Positions 17,546-27,849 of a stretch of 64,000 nucleotides of DNA are shown here, in pieces. The notes below the pieces were generated by a model. It was not told the DNA's origin and searched no databases. It was given only the letters and a program-made list of their open reading frames with translations. This DNA is from Aliiglaciecola lipolytica E3. GTDB lineage: Bacteria; Pseudomonadota; Gammaproteobacteria; Enterobacterales; Alteromonadaceae. Position 1 is the stretch's first letter. Each line of letters starts with the position of its first letter. Location of the stretch: NCBI RefSeq assembly GCF_000314975.1, contig NZ_BAEN01000059.1, positions 124,001 to 188,000 of the forward strand, given 5' to 3'. The position numbers were made by a program, and so were the translations under genes.

Positions 17546-18352
17546 CTACATTTTACAGTTTGGTTTACCCAATGCCTGATTAGCAAGCGCTTGGGCCGAC
17601 GACATATTCGCAGTGAGCGTTTCTATACGAGTTGAAGGAGACGGGTGAGTAGACATGAACTCAGACGGCCTTTCACCACCGCTAGCCTTATCCATATTTT
17701 TCCATAATTCAACAGATTGTGCAGGATCAAATCCAGCCCTTGCCATTAATTCTAGACCGATTAGGTCAGCTTCAGTCTCATGAGTACGACTAAAAGGAAG
17801 TTGCACGCCCACTTGCACGCCCAAGCCAATTCCGGCCATTATCATATTGCTATTAGCAACTTGTTTCGCACTGAGAATTTGATTTGTCGCTTCCATTCCG
17901 ATACCTATCAGCGCAGAGTTAGACATTCTTTCGTTACCGTGTTCAGCGATTACGTGTCCAACCTCGTGGCCTATTACAGCTGCTAATTGATCTTGATTTT
18001 GGGCCACGTTCAATAAACCAGTGTAAACGCCAATTTTACCACCGGGTAAAGCAAAGGCGTTGACTTGCTCATCTTCAAATACTACCAACTCCCATTGACC
18101 ATCAAATACGCTATTGGGGACATGCTTGGTGATGTACTGTGCCACACATGAAACAAACTGGTTATCTACGCCTTGTTGAGATACTTTTAACTCAGTTTTC
18201 ATGCCATCAAAGGCTTGTGCGCCCATATCTGCCAACTGATCTTTAGAATAGAGTTTTAATTGTGATCTTCCCGTTGGCGAGGTCGAACAACCTGTCACTA
18301 ACAACGCACCGATAGTTGCTGCTAGAAATGTTTTTGAGATGCTTTTAAACAT
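17546..18352 (-). CDS. M48-family periplasmic metalloprotease lipoprotein
   Basis: 268 aa. The signal peptide has a lipobox (LLVTGC, lipidated C22), so it is probably outer-membrane anchored. Zinc motif HEVGH at about 129-133 and the third ligand in THETEADLIG place it in M48, near the LoiP/YggG and BepA group. It lacks the C-terminal TPR domain of BepA, so it is LoiP-like by length. Likely envelope quality control. It faces the divergent unknown lipoprotein gene across 105 bp. Confidence 0.92.
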   Translation of the reverse strand: MFKSISKTFLAATIGALLVTGCSTSPTGRSQLKLYSKDQLADMGAQAFDGMKTELKVSQQGVDNQFVSCVAQYITKHVPNSVFDGQWELVVFEDEQVNAFALPGGKIGVYTGLLNVAQNQDQLAAVIGHEVGHVIAEHGNERMSNSALIGIGMEATNQILSAKQVANSNMIMAGIGLGVQVGVQLPFSRTHETEADLIGLELMARAGFDPAQSVELWKNMDKASGGERPSEFMSTHPSPSTRIETLTANMSSAQALANQALGKPNCKM

Positions 18353-18457
18353 AAATAATTTCCGATTTCCTATTAATTTTGCATTATCAATATTGTTAAG
18401 CTTAAATTCAGTTTTGGATCAGTATGCTTGATTAACTCCACAAAGAGATATGTCCAA

Positions 18458-18928
18458 ATGAAAATGACCTATGTAATTTTAACCGCAATAGGCTTGCCAT
18501 TTTTGCTTTCATCTTGTGCCACTCATCATACGCGATTTTCTGATCGTAACCAATTTGTGACCGAACTATATGCCAGTGTAGACCAAATATATGATGTTGA
18601 ATTTGAATCTCATGTGGGTGAGGCTGCGGCTACTTGGGGGCTTTGGGGAGCGCTGGAAAATGCCTACGGTAGTGATCGTCAGATTATAGCGGGTGCGCTA
18701 GTGGGGGCATTTTTTGGTGGTCTATTGATGGCTATTGAAGAGGGGCCAAGCCAAGGGTATGAATATCACTTAACGGCTACAGATGGTGAATATCTCGTTG
18801 TGGTGTTAGATTATTTTCCGGCTGACGAAGGGGATTGTGTAAGAGTAAGAATGGCGAGTCAGGTTGACGTATTTTCTGCAAATCCAGCGTTTTGTCGCAA
18901 TTCTGATTTGTCAGTAGTTAGAAAATAA
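18458..18928 (+). CDS. Small lipoprotein with glycine-zipper segment, unknown
   Basis: 156 aa from ATG 18458 (an in-frame TTG at 18428 is less likely). Signal peptide with lipobox LLSSC, then a short soluble part. A glycine-rich hydrophobic stretch AGALVGAFFGGLLMAIEEG at about residues 86-104 resembles the glycine zipper of SlyB-type lipoproteins. Two further Cys near the C-terminus may form a disulfide. No named family recognised. Possible outer-membrane integrity role, by analogy only. Confidence 0.75.
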   Translation: MKMTYVILTAIGLPFLLSSCATHHTRFSDRNQFVTELYASVDQIYDVEFESHVGEAAATWGLWGALENAYGSDRQIIAGALVGAFFGGLLMAIEEGPSQGYEYHLTATDGEYLVVVLDYFPADEGDCVRVRMASQVDVFSANPAFCRNSDLSVVRK

Positions 18929-18967
18929 ACGCAGCGCCCTAAAGACGCTACGTAACTATTCTTAGTA

Positions 18968-20113
18968 TTAAAGCGCGGCTTTTAACTGCTCAGCTTTGTC
19001 TGTCGCTTCCCAAGGAAATTCTTCACGTCCAAAGTGACCGTAAGCGGCGGTATTCTGATAAATAGGACGTTCAAGATCAAGCATCTGAATTAGGCCATAA
19101 GGTCGTAAATCAAAATTCGCTCTGACCAGTTCAGTCAGTTTTTGATCAGATATAACTCCGGTGCCAAACGTTTCGATACTAATTGATGTTGGTTCTGCCA
19201 CGCCAATCGCGTATGAAACTTGGATTTCACAGCGTTTTGCCAGGCCTGACGCGACAATGTTCTTCGCAACATAGCGGCCAGCGTATGCAGCAGAGCGGTC
19301 TACTTTTGAAGGATCTTTACCTGAAAAACAACCGCCACCATGACGTGCCATGCCACCATAAGTATCCACTATAATTTTTCGACCAGTTAATCCACAATCA
19401 CCCATTGGTCCACCGATGACGAAACGACCCGTTGGATTAATAAAATACTTCGTTTTGGCAGTTAGCCATTTCTCAGGCAATACTGGCTTAATGATTTCTT
19501 CCATTACGGCTTCTTTGAGATCAGCCGTGCTGATTGAATCGCAATGTTGGGTAGACAAAACTACAGCATCAACCCCTACAGGTTGATCATTCTCGTATAT
19601 GAATGTGACTTGGCTTTTAGCGTCGGGACGTAACCAAGCAAGCGTTTCATTTTTTCTGACTTCAGCTTGACGCTTAACTAAACGATGTGCGTAAGTAATC
19701 GGAGCAGGCATTAATACGTCGGTTTCGTCACTTGCATAACCAAACATGAGGCCCTGATCACCAGCACCTTGTTCTTCTGGACGGCTACGGTCTACACCTT
19801 GATTTATGTCTGGCGATTGTTTGCCTATGGCATTAAGCACGGCACAAGAATCTGCATCAAATCCCATATCAGAATGAGTGTAACCAATTTCGCGTACGGT
19901 TTTACGAGTTAATTCTTCAATATCAACCCAAGCTGACGTCGTGACTTCACCACCAACCAAAACCATACCGGTTTTGACAAAGGTTTCGCAGGCAACGCGT
20001 GCTTTTGGATCTTGAGTTAAAATAGCATCTAATACCGCATCAGAAATTTGATCAGCAATTTTATCCGGATGTCCTTCTGAAACAGATTCTGAAGTAAACA
20101 GGTGTGATGTCAT
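18968..20113 (-). CDS. metK: S-adenosylmethionine synthetase
   Basis: Makes S-adenosylmethionine from methionine and ATP; cytosolic tetramer. 381 aa from ATG 20113 ([10 protein letters not shown]), which has AAGGA at good spacing; the upstream in-frame start at 20155 is rejected. Signature sequences are [12 protein letters not shown] and [20 protein letters not shown]. The usual HGGGAFSGKD carries Cys in place of Ala here, a conservative change outside the catalytic residues. Probably repressed by MetJ through the tandem boxes at 20207-20238. Confidence 0.98.
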   Translation of the reverse strand: MTSHLFTSESVSEGHPDKIADQISDAVLDAILTQDPKARVACETFVKTGMVLVGGEVTTSAWVDIEELTRKTVREIGYTHSDMGFDADSCAVLNAIGKQSPDINQGVDRSRPEEQGAGDQGLMFGYASDETDVLMPAPITYAHRLVKRQAEVRKNETLAWLRPDAKSQVTFIYENDQPVGVDAVVLSTQHCDSISTADLKEAVMEEIIKPVLPEKWLTAKTKYFINPTGRFVIGGPMGDCGLTGRKIIVDTYGGMARHGGGCFSGKDPSKVDRSAAYAGRYVAKNIVASGLAKRCEIQVSYAIGVAEPTSISIETFGTGVISDQKLTELVRANFDLRPYGLIQMLDLERPIYQNTAAYGHFGREEFPWEATDKAEQLKAAL

Positions 20114-20475
20114 GTATTTATCCTTACTTAAATTCGCACTAAAAACTTGCGCCAAATTTCTATCTTCATCGGCAATAGGTACATTTTAACCAATATTTCT
20201 GAAAATACCAGTCTTTCCGTCTAGACGTCCAAATGGCTATATGTTCAAAATGCTTTCCAGTCACAACGATGCGCAACTAATTCCAGAAGGTGCAACTCAA
20301 AAAGAATAGAACATAACCAAAAAAAGCATAATCAATAATGAATAAGCGTTGCAGTTCGTCGTAGGCTGATGGAAAATGACCAGCCCCAAATGAATACAAG
20401 CAATTGAATCAATGTCTTACTCGTTTCGTTAGGCTTTGAGCATGCTTTAGGCAACTATTTATAGCAGGAGACACT
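20114..20475. other. 362-bp divergent region between metK and tkt
   Basis: No ORF. It contains the MetJ-type array near the metK side and, toward tkt, no palindrome longer than 5-6 bp. Promoters for both genes must lie here. The tkt side shows only the GCAGGAG ribosome site before ATG 20476. Confidence 0.6.
20207..20238. promoter_or_regulatory. MetJ operator: four tandem 8-bp met boxes
   Basis: Four adjacent octamers in exact 8-bp register, ACCAGTCT TTCCGTCT AGACGTCC AAATGGCT, match the MetJ consensus AGACGTCT at 5, 5, 7 and 5 of 8 positions. They lie 94-125 bp upstream of the metK start, as expected for repression of the methionine regulon by MetJ with S-adenosylmethionine. Confidence 0.75.
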
Positions 20476-22467
20476 ATGCCTTCACGTCGAGAACTCGCCA
20501 ACGCCATTCGCGCTTTGTCAATGGATGCAGTACAACAAGCTAATTCGGGACATCCCGGAGCACCAATGGGAATGGCCGATATTGCCCAAGTATTGTGGGG
20601 GGATTTTATGCATCACAACCCCACCAACCCAAATTGGGCAAACCGCGACCGTTTCGTGTTGTCAAATGGCCATGGCTCGATGTTGATCTATTCGCTGTTG
20701 CATTTAAGTGGTTATGATTTACCCATAGAGGAATTAAAAAACTTTCGCCAATTACACTCTAGAACCCCTGGACACCCAGAATATGGTTACGCACCAGGTG
20801 TTGAAACCACTACCGGTCCACTTGGACAAGGTATCAGCAATGCTGTAGGTATGGCCATTGCGGAAAAAATGTTAGCTGCGCAATTTAATCAGCCGGATTT
20901 CGATATAGTCGATCACTTCACATATTGCTTTTTAGGTGATGGTTGTTTAATGGAAGGGATTTCCCATGAAGCTTGTTCTTTGGCTGGCACTTTGGGATTA
21001 GGCAAATTAGTTGCATTCTGGGATGACAACGGCATTTCTATTGACGGTGAAGTAGAAGGTTGGTTCACTGACGATACTCCAGCACGATTCGCATCATATG
21101 GGTGGCACGTAATTGCGGGCGTTGACGGGCATGATCCCGAAGCAATAAAGGCGGCAATCGAAGCGGCGAAAGCGGAAACTTCGAAACCTACATTGATCTG
21201 CTGTAAAACTGTGATTGGCTTTGGCTCTCCTAATAAAGCAGGTAGTCATGCGAGTCATGGTGCACCTTTAGGCGATGATGAAATAGCTGCAACTCGTGCA
21301 CAACTTAACTGGGACCATGCACCTTTTGTTATTCCAGAAGATATTTATTCTCAGTGGGATGCAAAACAATCTGGTCAGGAATTAGAACAGCAGTGGAACG
21401 CGCAATTAGAAAAGTATTCTCAAGCTCACCCGCAACTTGCTAGTGAATTAAAGCGTCGATTGAAGGGTGAATTACCGGCAGATTTTAGTCAAAAAGCGCA
21501 AGCATATATTGAACAAACCCAACAAAAAGCAGAAAACATTGCAAGCCGTAAAGCGTCGCAAAACGCTATCGAAGCATTTGCTAGTTTATTGCCTGAAGTG
21601 GTGGGTGGCTCAGCTGATTTAGCGGGTTCAAATTTAACCTTATGGTCTGGCTCAAAAGGGATTACAGCTGATGATGCCAGTGGTAACTATATTTTCTATG
21701 GTGTGCGCGAATTTGGCATGAGCGCGATTATGAATGGCATCGGGTTGCACGGTGGGTTTAGAACCTATGGCGCAACATTTTTGATGTTCATGGAGTATGC
21801 ACGTAATGCGGTTCGTATGTCATCTTTAATGGGCATTCCCAATATTTTTGTTTATACCCATGACTCTATTGGGCAAGGCGAAGATGGGCCAACACACCAG
21901 CCGATTGAGCAAGTAGCAAACTTACGCTTAACCCCTAACTTAACTACATGGCGTCCTTGTGATGGCGCTGAAACGGCAGTGGCTTGGAAAGCGGCAATTG
22001 AACGTACAGACGGACCAAGCGCGCTAGTCTTTAGTCGCCAAGGTTTGCCGGCACAATCGCGCAATGCACAACAACTGGCCGACATTGCTAAGGGTGCTTA
22101 TATACTTGTAGATTGTAATTCAACCCCAGAGGTTATCTTAATAGCAACGGGTTCAGAAGTGGGGATTACAGTAGAAGCGGCCGAGAAGCTGAGTGCTCAA
22201 GGTAAAGCTGTGCGTGTGGTTTCTATGCCAAGTACGACTATTTTTGATGCCCAAGATGCTGAATATCGTGAATCGGTACTACCTAGAAATGTGACAAAAC
22301 GGGTAGCTGTTGAAGCTGCACATGTCGATTTTTGGTATAAATACGTTGGATTTGAAGGCAAAGTTGTGGGCATGACCACATTTGGTGAATCTGCCCCAGG
22401 TGGCGCGTTGCTGAAACATTTTGGTTTAACTGCGGATGCCATCGTTGAAGCAGCCAATTCATTGTAA
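20476..22467 (+). CDS. tkt: Transketolase
   Basis: Thiamine-diphosphate enzyme of the non-oxidative pentose phosphate pathway; also the entry for xylulose 5-phosphate made by XylB. 663 aa, the E. coli TktA length. Seen are [18 protein letters not shown] near the N-terminus, the TPP motif beginning [13 protein letters not shown], and the pyrimidine-domain [14 protein letters not shown]. It is first of tkt-epd-pgk-fba, although a stem-loop at 22533 may partly separate it from epd. Confidence 0.97.
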   Translation: MPSRRELANAIRALSMDAVQQANSGHPGAPMGMADIAQVLWGDFMHHNPTNPNWANRDRFVLSNGHGSMLIYSLLHLSGYDLPIEELKNFRQLHSRTPGHPEYGYAPGVETTTGPLGQGISNAVGMAIAEKMLAAQFNQPDFDIVDHFTYCFLGDGCLMEGISHEACSLAGTLGLGKLVAFWDDNGISIDGEVEGWFTDDTPARFASYGWHVIAGVDGHDPEAIKAAIEAAKAETSKPTLICCKTVIGFGSPNKAGSHASHGAPLGDDEIAATRAQLNWDHAPFVIPEDIYSQWDAKQSGQELEQQWNAQLEKYSQAHPQLASELKRRLKGELPADFSQKAQAYIEQTQQKAENIASRKASQNAIEAFASLLPEVVGGSADLAGSNLTLWSGSKGITADDASGNYIFYGVREFGMSAIMNGIGLHGGFRTYGATFLMFMEYARNAVRMSSLMGIPNIFVYTHDSIGQGEDGPTHQPIEQVANLRLTPNLTTWRPCDGAETAVAWKAAIERTDGPSALVFSRQGLPAQSRNAQQLADIAKGAYILVDCNSTPEVILIATGSEVGITVEAAEKLSAQGKAVRVVSMPSTTIFDAQDAEYRESVLPRNVTKRVAVEAAHVDFWYKYVGFEGKVVGMTTFGESAPGGALLKHFGLTADAIVEAANSL

Positions 22468-22532
22468 ACTAGCATTAACCTAATAGTGTGAGTAATCAGT
22501 AAGTCAGATAAACTCACCTACTCAATAAAGAC

Positions 22533-22558
22533 GGGCGCAATCTTTAAAGGTTGCGCCC
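22533..22558 (+). terminator. Stem-loop between tkt and epd
   Basis: GGGCGCAA and TTGCGCCC form 8 perfect pairs around TCTTTAAAGG, followed by ATTTATG. The T-run is poor, so it is either a weak terminator/attenuator after tkt or a structure in the epd leader. epd starts 20 nt later. Confidence 0.5.
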
Positions 22559-22578
22559 ATTTATGTATAAAGAGTGAC

Positions 22579-23586
22579 ATGATTCGAATCGCAATAAACG
22601 GCTTTGGCCGAGTCGGACGCAATGTTTTACGCGCCTTATACGAAAGTGCTCGGTACAATCATATTAAAGTTGTCGCAATTAATGAAATTGCCGACCCAGA
22701 AGGCATAGCACACTTACTCAAATACGATACTGCACACGGTCGCTTTGGTTTTCCTGTTAATTTAGATGGAAATTGTTTACGCGTTGGCGAAGATGCAATC
22801 CAGTTATTACATTGCGCCAACTTAGACCAACTTCCTTGGACTGAATTAGATATTGATTTGGTGATGGAATGCACTGGGGTACACAACGACAGAGCTGACG
22901 CTGAAATTCATATCGCCCAAGGTGCAAAAAAAGTATTGTTTTCACATCCTTCAACCCCTGATATGGATGCTACAGTCATCTTTGGTATCAACGATGATTT
23001 ACTGCAAAGTGATGATCGAATTGTTTCCAACGGCTCATGTACAACAAATTGTATTGTGCCCGTCATTCAGGTTTTGGATGAAGCATTTGATGTATTGAGT
23101 GGCACAGTAACGACAATTCACTCTTCGATGCATGATCAACAAGTGATAGATGCTTACCATCCAGATTTACGCAGAACGCGTGCAGCTAGCCAATCAATTA
23201 TTCCAGTAGATACTCGTTTAGCAGCAGGGATAGAACGAATTTTACCTAAATTTGCAGGAAAATTTGAAGCAATTGCAGTCAGAGTACCTACAATCAATGT
23301 AACGGCAATGGATTTAAGTGTCACTGTCGACAAAAAAGTGTCAATTAATGATATCAATCAGGTGCTCAAACAAGCAGGTCAGGGCAGATTGAGTAGAATT
23401 TTAAGTTACACTGAAGAACCTTTAGTGTCGGTAGACTTCAATCATGATCCGCATTCTTGTATCGTAGATGGCACCCAAACTCGAGTAAGTCATAAACAGC
23501 TTGTCAAAACCTTGGTTTGGTGTGACAACGAATGGGGTTTTGCGAATCGAATGTTAGACACTGCCGAGGCTATGTTTCGCATTTGA
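22579..23586 (+). CDS. epd: Erythrose-4-phosphate dehydrogenase
   Basis: NAD-dependent GapA homologue that oxidises erythrose 4-phosphate for pyridoxal phosphate synthesis. 335 aa. Rossmann start [18 protein letters not shown], catalytic Cys in SNGSCTTNC. Epd-type signatures rather than GapA include [20 protein letters not shown] and [11 protein letters not shown]. Its position between tkt and pgk is the classic gammaproteobacterial order and supports Epd over a glycolytic GAPDH. Confidence 0.95.
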   Translation: MIRIAINGFGRVGRNVLRALYESARYNHIKVVAINEIADPEGIAHLLKYDTAHGRFGFPVNLDGNCLRVGEDAIQLLHCANLDQLPWTELDIDLVMECTGVHNDRADAEIHIAQGAKKVLFSHPSTPDMDATVIFGINDDLLQSDDRIVSNGSCTTNCIVPVIQVLDEAFDVLSGTVTTIHSSMHDQQVIDAYHPDLRRTRAASQSIIPVDTRLAAGIERILPKFAGKFEAIAVRVPTINVTAMDLSVTVDKKVSINDINQVLKQAGQGRLSRILSYTEEPLVSVDFNHDPHSCIVDGTQTRVSHKQLVKTLVWCDNEWGFANRMLDTAEAMFRI

Positions 23587-23666
23587 ACTATAAAGGTAAT
23601 TAACGTAAATATACTTAATGCCTTTGTAGATAAACAATTAATAATAGCAAGATTAGAGGAACCTAT

Positions 23667-24848
23667 ATGTCAGTACTAAGTATGGCTGATTTGACGCTCA
23701 CGGAGAAGCGAGTGTTGATCAGAGAAGATCTTAATGTCCCGGTTAAAGATGGAAAAGTTACATCTGATGCGAGAATTAAGGCGGCGTTACCTACCATCAA
23801 ATTAGCCCTTGAAAAAGGGGCAAAAGTCATGGTGATGTCTCACTTAGGCCGACCTACAGAAGGCGAGTACGAAGCACAATATTCGTTGCAACCTGTAGTG
23901 GATTATTTAACCCAAGCGTTAGATTGCCCAGTTAGATTAGCGGGTGATTATCTCGATGGTGTAGAAGTCGAATCAGGCGAAGTCGTAGTGTTAGAAAACG
24001 TGCGATTTAATGTGGGGGAGAAAAAAGATGATGAAACCCTCGCAAAACAATATGCAGCCTTATGTGACGTATACGTTATGGATGCTTTTGGTACGGCTCA
24101 CAGAGCGCAAGCATCAACGCATGGTGTCGGTAAATTTGCTCCTGTAGCTTGTGCGGGCCCTTTATTGGTGAACGAATTAGATGCGTTAGGCAAGGCATTA
24201 GATAACCCAGCAAGACCATTGTTGGCGATTGTTGGTGGTTCTAAAGTGTCCACTAAACTAACAGTATTAGAATCCCTATCGGGTAAAGTTGATCAATTAA
24301 TTGTGGGTGGTGGCATCGCCAACACATTTATTGCAGCACAAGGCTATAATGTAGGTAAATCTTTGTATGAAGAAGATTTAATCCCAGAAGCAAAACGTCT
24401 CATGCAAGCAGCACAAGACAATGGTGGCAATATTCCCGTGCCAGTAGATGTCGTTACCGGTACTGAGTTTTCAGAAACTGCTAGTGCGAGCTTGAAATCA
24501 GTTACTCAGGTGACTGATGAAGATATGATTTTTGATGTCGGCCCACAAACCTCCAATCAATTGGCGGCGTTAATTAGACAAGCTGGCACCATTGTCTGGA
24601 ATGGACCTGTAGGCGTTTTCGAGTTCGACCAGTTTGGTGAAGGAACTAAAGCAATTTCGTTAGCAATTGCACAAAGCGAAGCTTTTTCAATTGCTGGAGG
24701 TGGTGATACTTTGGCAGCCGTAGACAAATATGATATCGCTGATAAAGTATCTTATATATCAACAGGTGGTGGTGCCTTCTTAGAGTTTTTAGAAGGTAAA
24801 ATTTTACCTGCGGTAGCAATGTTGGAAGCAAGGGCAAAAGAGTCATAA
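23667..24848 (+). CDS. pgk: Phosphoglycerate kinase
   Basis: Glycolytic/gluconeogenic kinase interconverting 1,3-bisphosphoglycerate and 3-phosphoglycerate. 393 aa. N-domain basic patch segments [11 protein letters not shown] and [13 protein letters not shown]; the hinge has [16 protein letters not shown]; the ATP loop is [10 protein letters not shown]; the C-terminus has GGGDTLAAV and [14 protein letters not shown]. Ribosome site AGAGGAA before ATG 23667. Same operon as epd and the aldolase. Confidence 0.98.
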   Translation: MSVLSMADLTLTEKRVLIREDLNVPVKDGKVTSDARIKAALPTIKLALEKGAKVMVMSHLGRPTEGEYEAQYSLQPVVDYLTQALDCPVRLAGDYLDGVEVESGEVVVLENVRFNVGEKKDDETLAKQYAALCDVYVMDAFGTAHRAQASTHGVGKFAPVACAGPLLVNELDALGKALDNPARPLLAIVGGSKVSTKLTVLESLSGKVDQLIVGGGIANTFIAAQGYNVGKSLYEEDLIPEAKRLMQAAQDNGGNIPVPVDVVTGTEFSETASASLKSVTQVTDEDMIFDVGPQTSNQLAALIRQAGTIVWNGPVGVFEFDQFGEGTKAISLAIAQSEAFSIAGGGDTLAAVDKYDIADKVSYISTGGGAFLEFLEGKILPAVAMLEARAKES

Positions 24849-24934
24849 TCGACAGATTAAAGCTCTACATATAAGAAGTGCTATTAAGCACCGCTAAGTT
24901 TTGTATTCTACTAAAAAATTAAGGAGTGTTGCGA

Positions 24935-25834
24935 ATGGCATCACAAGCACAACTAGACATGCTAAAAAAGATTGAAACTGATAATGGATTTATCGCTGCG
25001 TTAGATCAAAGTGGGGGGAGTACCCCAAAAGCATTGAAACTATATGGTGTGACTGAAGACCAATATAGTGGTGACGAAGAAATGTTCGGTAAAGTACATG
25101 AAATGCGTACACGAATTATCACTAACAGTGCTTTTAATGGTAAACGGGTACTAGGTGCTATTTTATTTGAAAATACCTTAGATAGAGATATTGAAGGAAA
25201 ACCTAGTTCACATTATCTGTGGCAAGAGAAACAAGTTGTTCCTTTTCTTAAAGTAGATAAAGGCTTGGAAGCTGAAGAAAATGGCGTACAACTGATGAAA
25301 GCAATGCCCGGATTGGATGACGTCCTTGATAAAGCCAATGCGAAAGATGTATTCGGTACCAAAATGCGTTCTGTGGTTAAATCTGCAAATGCCGCTGGTA
25401 TTAAAGCTATAGCTGAACAACAGTTTTTAATTGGGAAGCAAATATTGGCTAAAGGCTTGGTTCCAATTATCGAACCTGAAGTAGATATTCATGCACCTGA
25501 CAAAGAAGAAGCAGAAGCGTTGCTTAAAGCTGAAATCTTAACGCAGCTTGATGCCTTACCGGATACTCAGGTTGTCATGTTAAAACTGACGTTACCTGAG
25601 GTTGAAGGATTTTACTCTGAACTCGTAGCGCATCCTCGCGTATTAAAAGTAGTCGCCTTGTCTGGCGGTTATTCTAGAGAAGAAGCAAATGCACGTTTAG
25701 CCGCTAATAACGGTATTATTGCTAGTTTCTCGCGAGCGCTGTCTGAAGGACTATTTGCACAATTGTCAGATCAAGAGTTTACTGAAACCCTTGATGCGTC
25801 AATTGAGAGTATTTATCAAGCCTCAATTACATAA
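24935..25834 (+). CDS. fda: Class I fructose-bisphosphate aldolase
   Basis: Schiff-base (metal-free) aldolase, 299 aa, starting at ATG 24935 behind AAGGAG; the GTG at 24926 overlaps the ribosome site. It matches the short Fda/FdaB type known from staphylococci rather than the class II zinc enzyme FbaA that usually follows epd-pgk in E. coli. Recognisable are FIAALDQSGGSTPKAL, FGTKMRS, GLVPIIEPEV, the Lys region VVMLKLTLPE and LSGGYSREEAN with IASFSRAL. The reaction is the same (fructose 1,6-bisphosphate to two trioses). A strong terminator ends the operon. Confidence 0.93.
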   Translation: MASQAQLDMLKKIETDNGFIAALDQSGGSTPKALKLYGVTEDQYSGDEEMFGKVHEMRTRIITNSAFNGKRVLGAILFENTLDRDIEGKPSSHYLWQEKQVVPFLKVDKGLEAEENGVQLMKAMPGLDDVLDKANAKDVFGTKMRSVVKSANAAGIKAIAEQQFLIGKQILAKGLVPIIEPEVDIHAPDKEEAEALLKAEILTQLDALPDTQVVMLKLTLPEVEGFYSELVAHPRVLKVVALSGGYSREEANARLAANNGIIASFSRALSEGLFAQLSDQEFTETLDASIESIYQASIT

Positions 25835-25850
25835 TTAAAGTGTGAAGTTT

Positions 25851-25878
25851 AAAAAGCCGGGCATTGTCCGGCTTTTTT
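25851..25878 (+). terminator. Rho-independent terminator after fda
   Basis: AAAAAGCCGG-GCATTGT-CCGGCTTTTTT: GC stem with A/T flanks and a run of six T. It closes the tkt-epd-pgk-fda operon. Confidence 0.93.
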
Positions 25879-25914
25879 GTTAATGTTTGTTTATTGTTTG
25901 AATTTGGGGCTTCC

Positions 25915-26253
25915 ATGGAATATGACCTACCGTTACCTCTATACAAAAAACTTACCGTCACTTTCCGAGTTGAACCTGGGTGTTTAGGCCCTGATGGTGC
26001 AGATCATATAGTCGGGTTTTGTAAGCATGCTAAGCAAGCCGTTGCAGGGTTAGATTCTGATTTTGTACGGTGGGTCATTACTCCGCGTTTTGACAAATCA
26101 TTATTGGAAACTGAATATCGAACCAATGGTAAACGACTAAACCAGCAACAAGCCGCATTATATTTAAGTGCTTTTGGTAAAAGTTTGGATGATTTTGAAG
26201 AGCATTTACAAGATAAACTGTCGGAGCTAATCGATACCTATCTGGGACGGTAG
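25915..26253 (+). CDS. Conserved-looking small cytoplasmic protein, unknown
   Basis: 112 aa from ATG 25915; an in-frame start at 25864 would lie within the preceding terminator and is rejected. No signal peptide or membrane segment. Composition and a regular alpha/beta pattern (beta strand KLTVTFRVEPGCLGP, then helices ending DFEEHLQDKLSELIDTYL) look like a folded soluble protein. No family recognised. It sits between a terminator and the convergent ppx, 23 bp from the ppx stop, so it is a single-gene unit. Confidence 0.65.
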   Translation: MEYDLPLPLYKKLTVTFRVEPGCLGPDGADHIVGFCKHAKQAVAGLDSDFVRWVITPRFDKSLLETEYRTNGKRLNQQQAALYLSAFGKSLDDFEEHLQDKLSELIDTYLGR

Positions 26254-26276
26254 CGCAGTGCAATTGCCGAAGCTGA

Positions 26277-27803
26277 CTAACTAAATGATAGTTTATAATC
26301 CAATGCAGTTAAATAACCAGCCTCACTCGCTAAATCTGCGCTAAATATGGGTTTCCCCTCTAGCCAGTCTTTAGGGAAGGTGATTTGCATAAATTGCTCA
26401 TCTACTGAAATCGTAAATTCAGGCAATATATTGTCTTGCCTCTTGATATTTAGTAATACACCCATTCTTAATATTATGATCAGTTTTTTCACTGCATCAC
26501 TGTCGAACTGCCAAAATTCATGTAGCTCTTCTGGTCGTAATTTTTTGCGATGAAAGCGTGCTAAAACAGACAGTAGAATCTGTTGCTCTTGGTTGAATCC
26601 ATGTAAATCCACATTTTGCAATATATAACCTGAGTGACGCTGGACGCCGCGCGAGTTTATCTGCAAGCCGACTTCATGTAAAAGTGCCGCCCAACTGAGC
26701 ATATTGCGGTGCTCCCGGCCGCTGATTTTCCAACTTTTTTTGCATTGCTCGTAAACAAGCATGGTGATGTCATGGACACGTTTGGCCTGATCAACGTCTA
26801 CGTCATACCGGGTTGCTAAACTTTGCGCTGTTCGTTCACGAATATCATGGTGCGCTAATTGCTCCTCCATTTCGTAAATCACACCTTCACGCAATGCTGC
26901 TGCAGAGTACTCCATGGTTTGAATTTTAAGGCTTTTGAAAATCCCGATTAAAATGGAAAGACCTGCTGCCAGTACTGGAACTCTATCTTCAGTCACTGCC
27001 AGCTTTAGATCTTTTATATGCCCTGCGGAAATACATTTATTGCGCAATTCTTTTAAATTGTCTAAGGTCACAAACCCTTCGGGGTTACCCTCGCTTAACG
27101 ATTGTGCCAACAGCACAATCGCTTTGATAGTGCCTGACGTGCCTATGCAATGTCGCCAGCCAAGTTTTAAGTACTTGGCGTCAATTAATTCCAATTCTTG
27201 CTGTGCTGCCGTTGCCGCCTTTTTAAACGCGACACTGCTTAACACGCCATCCTCAAAGAAGCGCTTGGTATAGCTCACGCAACCCATTTGAAGGCTACGC
27301 ATCATTTTACTTTCAAAACCATCGCCAATAATAAATTCAGTTGAACCACCACCTATATCAACGACTAAACGTTGACCATTATTTTGCACCGTGTGGGCAA
27401 CGCCTGAATAAATTAATCGTGCTTCTTCAATGCCAGAGATTATTTCAATTGGATAAGGAAGGATTTTTTTAGCCGCGCGAATAAAGTCTTTGGCATTCTT
27501 GGCTTTACGAAGGGTATAAGTGGCGACAATTCTGACCGTATCTGGCTCAAAACCTTTGAGGCTTTCTGCGATTATCTGCAAAGTATCTAAACCGCGTTGC
27601 ATGGCTTCTTCGGACAATCGGTTTTGCGCGTCAAGACCGTCTGCCAAACGCACTTTTTGCTTTACTCGATGCAAAATCTGTACGCTACCAGCAACAATTC
27701 TAGCAATGACAAGATGAAAACTATTCGAGCCAATATCCAAAGCAGCCACCTGCATTGTTGGACGTCCTTCTATGTTACTGAAGGCTTCACTGAATTCTGG
27801 CAT
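26277..27803 (-). CDS. ppx: Exopolyphosphatase (Ppx/GppA family)
   Basis: ASKHA-fold phosphatase releasing phosphate from polyphosphate (or acting on pppGpp). 508 aa, full Ppx length, with an N-terminal two-lobed domain (ALDIGSNSFHLVIARI, VVDIGGGSTEFI, IGTSGTIKA) and a C-terminal HD-like helical domain. It follows ppk by 46 bp on the same strand, the E. coli order, which supports Ppx over GppA. Start ATG 27803 is taken; ATG 27755 (MQVAALDIG) has a better-placed AGAAGGA and may be the true start. Confidence 0.93.
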   Translation of the reverse strand: MPEFSEAFSNIEGRPTMQVAALDIGSNSFHLVIARIVAGSVQILHRVKQKVRLADGLDAQNRLSEEAMQRGLDTLQIIAESLKGFEPDTVRIVATYTLRKAKNAKDFIRAAKKILPYPIEIISGIEEARLIYSGVAHTVQNNGQRLVVDIGGGSTEFIIGDGFESKMMRSLQMGCVSYTKRFFEDGVLSSVAFKKAATAAQQELELIDAKYLKLGWRHCIGTSGTIKAIVLLAQSLSEGNPEGFVTLDNLKELRNKCISAGHIKDLKLAVTEDRVPVLAAGLSILIGIFKSLKIQTMEYSAAALREGVIYEMEEQLAHHDIRERTAQSLATRYDVDVDQAKRVHDITMLVYEQCKKSWKISGREHRNMLSWAALLHEVGLQINSRGVQRHSGYILQNVDLHGFNQEQQILLSVLARFHRKKLRPEELHEFWQFDSDAVKKLIIILRMGVLLNIKRQDNILPEFTISVDEQFMQITFPKDWLEGKPIFSADLASEAGYLTALDYKLSFS

Positions 27804-27849
27804 GGTTAACTTTCATCCTTTGGCGACGGCACTCACCCTATATAGTGTA

